DNA of 37,595 nt. It comes from Beijerinckiaceae bacterium. GTDB taxonomy: Bacteria > Pseudomonadota > Alphaproteobacteria > Rhizobiales > Beijerinckiaceae. The first letter of the stretch is position 1. Each line of letters opens with the position of its first letter. The translations under genes and the position numbers were made by a program. The stretch lies in NCBI GenBank assembly GCA_947498445.1, contig CANMLK010000011.1, positions 1 through 37,595 on the forward strand, in the 5' to 3' direction. Positions 31,674 through 37,595 of this stretch are shown here, piece by piece. Under the pieces are notes generated by a model. The model did not search any database and was not told the DNA's origin. It saw nothing but the letters and a program-made list of their open reading frames with translations.

Positions 31674-32176
31674 ACGAACCCGTCGATATGCGCACCATTT
31701 CGGTCAAGGTGAACGGTGTCGAGCATCGCCGCACCGCGCCCGTACGCATGTTGCTGTCGGATTTTCTGCGGCATGAATTGCGTCTCACGGGCACGCATGT
31801 CGGATGCGAACACGGCGTGTGCGGCGCTTGCACTGTGCTGGTTGATGGGCGCAGCGCGCGCGCCTGCCTGATGCTCGCAGTGCAGTCGGATGGTTGCGAA
31901 ATTCTCACGATTGAAGGCATCGCCAATGCTGACGGAACTCTGCATCCCCTGCAGGATGCGTTTCAGCGTCACCACGCGCTGCAGTGCGGCTTTTGCACGC
32001 CCGGCATGCTGACGACGCTCATGGAGCTTCTGGCCGACAACCCCTCGCCAACGGAAGAGGACGTGAAGATCACGATCTCCGGAAACCTGTGCCGTTGCAC
32101 GGGATACGCAGGCATCGTGAAGGCTGCGCTTGATGCAGCCGCCGTGTTGCGCGGTGAAAAGGCGCCTGAGATATAG
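31670..32176 (+). CDS. Mo-hydroxylase 2Fe-2S subunit (CoxS-like), set 3
   Basis: The 168-residue protein carries both [2Fe-2S] clusters: Cys46, Cys51, Cys54, Cys66 and Cys106, Cys109, Cys141, Cys143. The start is GTG overlapping the previous stop (GTGA); an ATG at 31688 is an alternative. Its stop is only three bases from the end of the reverse-strand large-subunit gene, so the two gene groups converge with no visible terminator between them. Confidence 0.92.
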   Translation: MNEPVDMRTISVKVNGVEHRRTAPVRMLLSDFLRHELRLTGTHVGCEHGVCGACTVLVDGRSARACLMLAVQSDGCEILTIEGIANADGTLHPLQDAFQRHHALQCGFCTPGMLTTLMELLADNPSPTEEDVKITISGNLCRCTGYAGIVKAALDAAAVLRGEKAPEI

Positions 32177-32179
32177 GCC

Positions 32180-34495
32180 TCAGGCGCGTCCCAACCTGTT
32201 CATGATTTTCTTCAGCCGTTGCGGCGTAATGGGCAGTTGCGTAACCGCTCCAGGGCTGCTTAACGCGTCGTCGACGGCTGACGCAATCGCAGCGCCCACA
32301 GCCGCGATGCCGCTCTCGCCAGCGCCCTTGATGCCGAGCGGATTACGCGGGCTTGGCGCATCTTCCGCGATGATGACTTCCACATTCGGCACTTCATTGG
32401 CCGTCGGCATAAGATAGTCGACGAACGTCACCGACAACGGTTCGCCGCGCTCATCGTAGAGAAACTCCTCGTACAACGCGCCTCCAAGGCCCTGCGCAAA
32501 GCCGCCAAGAATCTGTCCGCGCACAAGCACAGGATTGATCGCGCGGCCGATGTCGTAAGCAATCACATACTGCTCGACATTGACGGCGCAAGTTTCGCGA
32601 TCAATTGAAACTACGGCGATCTGGTTTCCGTACGGATACACCTGATGATCGGTGTCGAACCATCCGTCGGCGCTCAGGCCCGGTTCACGCCCACGCCGCA
32701 ATTTCGCAGCTGGCCGAAGATGGTTTGCGATCTCTCCCAGCGTGATCGAAGGGCCTTCGCTTTCTCCGCGGCGGATCACGCGACCTTCAATGATGTCGAG
32801 CATCGCCGCATCGCTTTGCAATAGTTCAGCCGCGAACGACAGCGCTTTTTCACGAACGATGAGCGCGGCGGCGTGAACCGCGTTGGCTGTCATAACCGTA
32901 GCGCGTGACGCATGCGCCCCGATGCCAAAATCAATACGGTCCGTGCGTCCATGGACAACGCGGATGTTGCGATAGTCCACGCCAAGCGCCTCAGCGCAGA
33001 CTTGCGCCATGACAGTTTCGAAGCCCTGGCCAACGGATGCGCCGCCGGTGATGACCTCAATGGCGCCGGTTGTGTCGACGCATACATGCGCGCCGTCGGT
33101 GGGCCCCAGTCCGCTTTTTTCCACGAATGTCGCCAGACCAACGCCGACAAGCTCACCGCGCTTGCGACGCTCGGCCAGTTCGCCCTGCAGTTCATCCCAC
33201 TTGATCGCCTTTAGCGATTTGTCGAGCAGACCTACGTAATCGCCTGAGTCATACGAGACGTCATCTTCCAGTACGCAAAGTGGCCGCGCGTAGGGCATTT
33301 CATCGGAGGAGATGAGATTCTGTTTGCGCACATCGATGCGCGAAATTTTGAGCTTTGCCGCTATGGCGTCGAGCAGACGCTCGCGCACGAAATTCGTTTC
33401 GTAGCGGCCGGGCGCGCGATACGTGGCGGCGGGAGTCTTGTTGGTGAGGCGATAATGCCCAAGCGCCTTGTACGCGCCAACGCGATACGGGCCGGGCAGG
33501 ATGCCGCAAGTGGTTTCCGCCACGCGCATGGCATGCGTGCGCGGATACGCGCCCTGATCGTGCCAGAACTCATTCTCGATGGCGAGCAGCGTACCCTTTT
33601 CGTCAACCGCCGCCCGCGTTTTGTGGTGCTGCTCGCGCGACTGATTTGCGGCCATCAGATGTTCGCGGCGATCCTCGATCCATTTCACAGCGCCGCCAAA
33701 CCGCAACGCTGCGGCGAGCACAAGAATGTCCTCAGGATAAATTTCGCCGCGCACGCCAAAGCCGCCGCCCACATGCGTTTCGAAAAGATGCAGCGCCGCA
33801 GCAGGCCGGCCAAACAGGCGCGCCAGCGTTTCCTTGTTCTTGTGCGGCACTTTCGCCGCGCCGTGCAATTCCAGCACATCGCGCGCCGCATCGTATCGGC
33901 CGATGGCGCCGCGCGTCTCCAGCGGCACGCCGGAGTGGCGGCCAACAGTAACGTCTATTTCAACCACGGCGTAGGCTGTCGCAAACACGCTGGCGGTGTC
34001 GCCAAAGCCCTGCGTGATAATCGCAGCTTCGCTTGAAAGTCCCGGCGCGAAGTCGCCAGTCGCCGCGCGAGCGTCCATGATGACAGGCAGATCTTCAATC
34101 TCGATTTCAACAAGGTCGGCGGCGTCTTCCGCGATGTAAGCGTCGCTGGCGAAGATAGCTGCGACAGGCTCGCCAACATAACGCACGCGATCAATCGCGA
34201 GCACAGGCTGGCGATAGGGCTCAAGCTTCTCGATCTTGCCCTCGCGAAAATCGATGGGGCCGATCTCGGGAATGTCTTGCGCCGTCCACACGGCGTGCAC
34301 GCCGGGCAGGGCGCGCGCGGCTTGCGCGTCAATGCGCTTGATAAGCCCATGCGCGCTTGTGGAGCGGACAATGCGCATGTGCAATTGGTGCGCAAACGAA
34401 ATGTCGCCGACGAACATGCCCTTGCCGATGATGAGCGGCCGGTCCTCGAGGCGCTGAACGGATTGGCCGATGACGCCTTGTGGCTTCGCGTTCAT
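32180..34495 (-). CDS. Mo-hydroxylase molybdopterin-binding large subunit, set 4
   Basis: The 771-residue subunit has SVQRLEDRPLIIGKGMFVGD at the start, HVGGGFGVRGEIYPED and AVKWIEDRREHL for cofactor binding, and GIKGAGESGIAAVG with the catalytic Glu at the C-terminus. Its substrate loop reads AATYRAPGRYE, close to that of set 1 (AGTYRGPGRYE), unlike set 2. It closes an M-S-L operon on the reverse strand and its ATG overlaps the stop of the 2Fe-2S subunit (ATGA). It should hydroxylate a ring or acyl compound; the substrate is unknown. It is likely a separate enzyme from sets 2 and 3 despite being next to set 3. Confidence 0.92.
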   Translation of the reverse strand: MNAKPQGVIGQSVQRLEDRPLIIGKGMFVGDISFAHQLHMRIVRSTSAHGLIKRIDAQAARALPGVHAVWTAQDIPEIGPIDFREGKIEKLEPYRQPVLAIDRVRYVGEPVAAIFASDAYIAEDAADLVEIEIEDLPVIMDARAATGDFAPGLSSEAAIITQGFGDTASVFATAYAVVEIDVTVGRHSGVPLETRGAIGRYDAARDVLELHGAAKVPHKNKETLARLFGRPAAALHLFETHVGGGFGVRGEIYPEDILVLAAALRFGGAVKWIEDRREHLMAANQSREQHHKTRAAVDEKGTLLAIENEFWHDQGAYPRTHAMRVAETTCGILPGPYRVGAYKALGHYRLTNKTPAATYRAPGRYETNFVRERLLDAIAAKLKISRIDVRKQNLISSDEMPYARPLCVLEDDVSYDSGDYVGLLDKSLKAIKWDELQGELAERRKRGELVGVGLATFVEKSGLGPTDGAHVCVDTTGAIEVITGGASVGQGFETVMAQVCAEALGVDYRNIRVVHGRTDRIDFGIGAHASRATVMTANAVHAAALIVREKALSFAAELLQSDAAMLDIIEGRVIRRGESEGPSITLGEIANHLRPAAKLRRGREPGLSADGWFDTDHQVYPYGNQIAVVSIDRETCAVNVEQYVIAYDIGRAINPVLVRGQILGGFAQGLGGALYEEFLYDERGEPLSVTFVDYLMPTANEVPNVEVIIAEDAPSPRNPLGIKGAGESGIAAVGAAIASAVDDALSSPGAVTQLPITPQRLKKIMNRLGRA

Positions 34496-34971
34496 GGGCG
34501 CCGCCTCATATCGTCAGCAGCGATGCGCACTGCGGCCAGAATATTTTCATAGCCGGTGCAGCGGCAGAGATTGGACGCCACAACTTCGCGCAACGCTTCG
34601 TCGTCCATGTGAGGCGTCTTTTCCAGCGCTGCGACGGTGAGCATCAGAAAGCCTGGCGTGCAATAGCCGCATTGCACGGCGTGCTGCTCGGTAAACGCCT
34701 TTTGCATCGGGTGGAGCGCGCTGCCTTGCGCCAGTCCTTCCACGGTGCGGATTGTCTTGCCTTGCGCCTGCACGGCGAACATGAGGCACGAGCGCACGGG
34801 CTCGCCTTCCACGATGACGGTACACGCGCCGCACACGCCATGTTCGCAGCCCGCGTGCGCGCCGGTGAGGTTGCAATCCTCGCGCAGCGCATCGAGCAAC
34901 GTCTTGCGCGCGTCGATGCTGATCGTGCGCGTCTGGTCGTTGATTGTGAGCTGGATCGTATGCTTGGTCAT
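34492..34971 (-). CDS. Mo-hydroxylase 2Fe-2S subunit (CoxS-like), set 4
   Basis: The 159-residue protein has the eight cluster cysteines Cys42, Cys47, Cys50, Cys62 and Cys101, Cys104, Cys136, Cys138 (GCEHGVCGACT, QCGYCTPGFL, LCRCTGY). Its ATG overlaps the FAD subunit stop and its stop overlaps the large subunit start, both as ATGA, giving a fully coupled three-gene operon. Confidence 0.92.
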   Translation of the reverse strand: MTKHTIQLTINDQTRTISIDARKTLLDALREDCNLTGAHAGCEHGVCGACTVIVEGEPVRSCLMFAVQAQGKTIRTVEGLAQGSALHPMQKAFTEQHAVQCGYCTPGFLMLTVAALEKTPHMDDEALREVVASNLCRCTGYENILAAVRIAADDMRRRP

Positions 34972-35825
34972 TGCATGGCCTGTTCGAGTCCGCGGCGCGT
35001 GGCTGCGCGAACAATATCGCGGCGATAGGCCGCGTCCGTCATCGCGTCTTCCATCGGATCGACCGCTGCTGCTGCAGCGTCTGCGGCTGCTGCAAACGCG
35101 GCTGCGTCAGGCGCGGCGCCGTCGAGCGCGGCCTCAGCCTCATGTATGCGACGCGGATATGGCTCTGCGCCGCCGATGCTGACGCGCGGTGATGTAATGC
35201 GGCCATTCTCGACGCTAAACGCGACAATGGCCATGGCGATGGCGAAGTCGCCCTTGCGGCGGCTGAATTCATAAAAGCCGGTGCGCGTTCCCTCGCGCAG
35301 CACGGGCATGCGCGCCTCAATCACGATCTCATCAGGCGCCAGCGTTGTGCTCATCGCGCCGTCGAAATAATCGCGGACGTCGATGCGCCGCTCGCCGCGC
35401 ACGCTGTGTGCAATAATTTCGGCGTCCAAAAGCGTCGCCAGCGCGCACCATTCGGAAGCCGGATCAGCATGCGCCAGGCTGCCGCAAAATGTGCCGCGCG
35501 AGCGCACGGAATAATTGGCGATGTTGGGCATGACCTTGGCGAAAAGTTCGCCGGTCGGCCCCGCAATTGCGCCGGGGATGAAGCGCGCATGGCGAACGCG
35601 CGCGCCAATGCGTAGCGCAGCGTCTTCGATGGTCAGCACATCCAGCGCCGCAATTTCGTTGATGTCGACGAGATGGTGCGGGCGCGCAACGCGAAACGCC
35701 ATCATGGGCGCAAGGCTCTGTCCCCCTGCGATGATGCGCCCATCGTGCTCGGCGACATCGGACAGGATGCGCGCGGCCTCATCGATGCTGAGAGGCCGGT
35801 GATAGGTAAACGGGGCTGGCTTCAA
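34968..35825 (-). CDS. Mo-hydroxylase FAD subunit (CoxM-like), set 4, TTG start
   Basis: The 285-residue protein has the first FAD motif IAGGQSLAPMMAFRV in normal form, but the second reads RSRGTFCGSLAHADPASEW where sets 1 and 3 have TIGGS; the Ile-Gly to Phe-Cys change is at a flavin pyrophosphate-contact loop. The C-terminal domain contains an Ala/Asp-rich stretch. The start codon is TTG at 35825, giving the family-typical KPAPFTYHRP beginning; no ATG is available nearby and the ribosome binding site is weak. It is the first gene of the reverse M-S-L operon and is divergent from Bug gene E. Confidence 0.88.
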   Translation of the reverse strand: MKPAPFTYHRPLSIDEAARILSDVAEHDGRIIAGGQSLAPMMAFRVARPHHLVDINEIAALDVLTIEDAALRIGARVRHARFIPGAIAGPTGELFAKVMPNIANYSVRSRGTFCGSLAHADPASEWCALATLLDAEIIAHSVRGERRIDVRDYFDGAMSTTLAPDEIVIEARMPVLREGTRTGFYEFSRRKGDFAIAMAIVAFSVENGRITSPRVSIGGAEPYPRRIHEAEAALDGAAPDAAAFAAAADAAAAAVDPMEDAMTDAAYRRDIVRAATRRGLEQAMQ

Positions 35826-35903
35826 GCGGGTGACCCTGACGTTCTGTGCTCAACGCGTGTGCGGCGCATACTGGCTTCCCCGTCGTTTCAAGACAAGGGA
35901 AAA

Positions 35904-35929
35904 GTACCAAATTTGGCACAGCTCTTGTA
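35904..35929 (+). promoter_or_regulatory. Palindrome overlapping a sigma54-like element upstream of Bug gene E
   Basis: GTACCAAATTTGGCAC (35904-35919) is a 16-base palindrome with one mismatched pair. Its right half runs into TGGCACA-GCTC-TTGTA (35914-35929), which has the spacing of a -24/-12 sigma54 promoter but GT in place of the required GC at -12. It may be a weak sigma54 site, a sigma70 site beginning TTGGCA, or only an operator in the divergent region between the set 4 operon and Bug gene E. Confidence 0.3.
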
Positions 35930-35975
35930 TTTGGTTAGTCTGAGGCAAGCCCATTGAACGTCGGAGATTTTAAGC

Positions 35976-37058
35976 ATGACCGCCAGGAAGAAAACGACGC
36001 AAGTCACCAAAAGCCTCGGCGCCGCCGCGCTCGCCCTTGCGGCGTTGTCGTCTCTTCCCGCGCAGGCTGACCCGATTGCGGACTTTTATCGCGGCAAGAA
36101 TTTCACGATCATCGTCGGCTACAGCGCTGGCGGCGGCTATGATGTGTATGCGCGCGCCATTGCCCGCTACATCAACCGGCAAATTCCCGGCAACCCGAAC
36201 GTCATCGTCACGAACATGCCCGGCGCAGGCTCGCTGGCGTCGGTGAATTACATCTACAATATCGCGCCCAAGGATGGCACGGCGATGGCGACCTTCGGTC
36301 GCGGCATCCCGATGGAGCCGTTGATCGGCGTCGGCAAGTTTCAGTTCGAAGCGACCAAGCTCAACTGGATCGGCAGCGCGTCCACCGAACTCAGCGTCTG
36401 CGCCGTCTCGCAGAAGTCAAAGGCCCGCACGTTCGAGGATGTACTGACCACCGAGATCGCCATGGGCGGCGAAGGCGCCGGCTCCGATCCTGACACCTAC
36501 GCCAATCTGGTGCGCGCGCTCACGGGCGCGAAGCTCAAACTCGTCACCGGTTATCCCGGCGGCAACGACATGGCGCTGGCGACAGAGCGCGGCGAGCTTG
36601 ATGGACGCTGCGGCTGGTCATGGGGCTCCGTGAAAGCCACGCGCCCCACCTGGGTGAGCGGGCCGGACGCCTTGCGCGTGCTGCTGCAATTGTCGGTGGA
36701 GCGCAGCCCGGAAATGCCGAACGTGCCGACCATCTACGAACTCACCAAGTCGGAGCGCGACAAGCAGGTCGTGCGTCTCATCGTCAGCAGGCAGACCATC
36801 GCGCGGCCCTTCGCCGCGCCGCCGGACGTTCCCGCCGACCGCATCGAAGCGCTGCGCAAGGCTTTCGACGCGACGATGAAGGACAAGGAGTTTCTCGCCG
36901 AGGCCAACAAGCTGAAACTTGAAATCGTCGATCCGGTGTCGGGCGCCGACATGCAGAAGCTGATGGCCGATCTCTACAAGTCCTCGCCAGAAGTGTTGGC
37001 GCGCGCGAAGGAAGTGATGGCGGCGGGACCCGCGGCGAGTGTGGCGAAGCCGAAGTAG
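35976..37058 (+). CDS. TctC/Bug-type periplasmic substrate-binding protein (copy E)
   Basis: The 360-residue protein has a signal peptide (basic start MTARKKTTQVTKSLGA, hydrophobic core, cleavage near LPAQA), then IIVGYSAGGGYDVYARAIAR, IPGNPNVIVTNMPGAGS and ATERGELDGRCGWSWG. The Cys pair (LSVCAVS, GRCGWSW) agrees with copies B and C. The C-terminus (VPADRIEALRKAFDATMKD...) is followed by a flexible Ala-rich tail. GGAG lies upstream of the ATG. A strong terminator follows. No membrane transporter genes adjoin it; the divergent Mo-hydroxylase set 4 may use the ligand it captures. Confidence 0.9.
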   Translation: MTARKKTTQVTKSLGAAALALAALSSLPAQADPIADFYRGKNFTIIVGYSAGGGYDVYARAIARYINRQIPGNPNVIVTNMPGAGSLASVNYIYNIAPKDGTAMATFGRGIPMEPLIGVGKFQFEATKLNWIGSASTELSVCAVSQKSKARTFEDVLTTEIAMGGEGAGSDPDTYANLVRALTGAKLKLVTGYPGGNDMALATERGELDGRCGWSWGSVKATRPTWVSGPDALRVLLQLSVERSPEMPNVPTIYELTKSERDKQVVRLIVSRQTIARPFAAPPDVPADRIEALRKAFDATMKDKEFLAEANKLKLEIVDPVSGADMQKLMADLYKSSPEVLARAKEVMAAGPAASVAKPK

Positions 37059-37074
37059 TGAGCTTGTTTTAGCG

Positions 37075-37106
37075 ACACGCGGGACTATGGAAGTCCCGCG
37101 TGTTTC
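37075..37106 (+). terminator. Terminator after Bug gene E
   Basis: ACACGCGGGACT (37075-37086), a 5-base loop and its perfect complement AGTCCCGCGTGT (37092-37103) make a 12-bp stem followed by TTC, a short T tract. Confidence 0.75.
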
Positions 37107-37257
37107 ATAAATCAAGACTTTTGCAACAAAATTAGAGAGCTGTTTCGATTGGCCAATTCCGTTGCATAACTCCGTTGCGCAATGCGGGCGTGATTTTGAT
37201 TATGCTGGCGTTTCGATACGGCGCCGCACGATGCGCAGCACGCGCGCAGGCGCTACT

Positions 37258-37595
37258 TCACCCCAAATGATGCGCCAGCATCTTGAGGCACATGCGCTCA
37301 AACGCGGCGCGCTCTTCTTCATCGAGAGGCTCGATGATCCGCTCTTGCGCGCGGCGTACGGATGCGGTTGCTAGTAATAAAGCATCACTTCCCGCATCCG
37401 TGATGGTGAGAAGATTGACGCGGCGGTCTTCGACGGAGGCCACGCGCGCCAGCCATTTCTTTTGCTCCAGCCGGTCGATGACGCCCCCTATCGTGGCGCG
37501 GTCGTAGCCGATGAGGGCGGCCAGTTGCGCCTGTCCCACGCCGGGGCGTTGCGCCACGGCGAAGAGGGCAGCGTATTGCACGGGCGTGAGATCGA
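37258..37595 (-). CDS. MarR-family transcriptional regulator (5' end beyond the window)
   Basis: The frame is open to the window edge and gives the last 112 residues of a MarR regulator. It shows DLTPVQYAALFAVAQRPGVG, the recognition helix YDRATIGGVIDRLEQKKWL, and the wing EDRRVNLLTITDAG with the conserved Asp-x-Arg, followed by a C-terminal dimerisation helix ending AHHLG. Residues before VQYAAL fit the family, so the true start is outside the window and a GTG at 37581 should not be taken as the start. MarR proteins often sense aromatic or phenolic ligands and control nearby catabolic or efflux genes; the target is not visible. Confidence 0.85.
   Translation of the reverse strand, partial: DLTPVQYAALFAVAQRPGVGQAQLAALIGYDRATIGGVIDRLEQKKWLARVASVEDRRVNLLTITDAGSDALLLATASVRRAQERIIEPLDEEERAAFERMCLKMLAHHLG

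Noticed and set aside
37118-37133. A further TTTTGCAACAAAATT motif like those at 8874 and 18610
   Set aside because: It lies between two convergent gene ends after a terminator, where no promoter is expected, so it is not counted as an operator.
1-37595. CRISPR arrays, tRNA genes, phage or toxin-antitoxin modules
   Set aside because: No regularly spaced repeats, cloverleaf sequences or related proteins were seen on either strand.

Overview
The window is GC-rich and reads as an alphaproteobacterial, probably Hyphomicrobiales (Rhizobiales: Bradyrhizobium/Beijerinckiaceae-like), chromosomal accessory region. Pointers are a stand-alone GcrA-type zinc-like domain (a family typical of alphaproteobacteria), an IS5-family remnant, many orphan TctC/Bug periplasmic binding proteins and several molybdenum hydroxylases of the xanthine dehydrogenase/CoxLMS family. 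No rRNA, tRNA, CRISPR array, phage gene or plasmid gene was seen. The organism cannot be named from this alone.

Layout. 1-2114: end of an IS5-type transposase, two small reverse-strand genes and a two-gene short-chain chromate transporter. 2249-7562: isochorismatase-like hydrolase, a divergent Bug receptor, a 30-residue membrane peptide, a PfkB-type sugar kinase (reverse), an MFS exporter and a maleylacetoacetate isomerase-like GST, followed by a structured intergenic region ending in a good terminator. 7787-16037: Bug receptor (reverse), then a 4,5-dihydroxyphthalate decarboxylase-like protein with a complete Mo-hydroxylase (FAD, 2Fe-2S and Mo subunits), a further Bug receptor and a class II aldolase-fold enzyme. 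16041-18486 (reverse): XRE regulator and a UbiD-family decarboxylase. 18698-32176 (forward): twelve clear genes in one direction, mostly overlapping by 1-4 bases or closely spaced: Mo-hydroxylase large subunit, PyrC-type dihydroorotase, amidase, acyl-CoA synthetase, PaaI-type thioesterase, quinone oxidoreductase-like protein, TcuA, TcuB, CoxG-like protein, Bug receptor, Mo-hydroxylase FAD subunit, Mo-hydroxylase 2Fe-2S subunit. 32180-35825 (reverse): a third Mo-hydroxylase, complete. 35976-37595: fifth Bug receptor and the 3' part of a MarR regulator cut by the window end.

How it may work together (inference). The region looks like a catabolic island for a cyclic, perhaps N- or O-heterocyclic or aromatic acid. 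Bug proteins would capture carboxylates, Mo-hydroxylases would hydroxylate a ring or acyl-CoA, UbiD and the DHP-decarboxylase-like protein would decarboxylate, the PyrC-like hydrolase and amidase would open a cyclic amide and remove ammonia, and the CoA ligase, thioesterase and TcuAB would lead products towards central metabolism. The most striking feature is that the 13.5-kb forward run starts with a Mo-hydroxylase large subunit that has no small subunits beside it and ends with a FAD/2Fe-2S pair that has no large subunit: together they would make one complete enzyme, with CoxG near the end of the same run. The substrate is unknown, and parallels with furoate (Hmf), nicotinate and cyclic-imide pathways are only partial.
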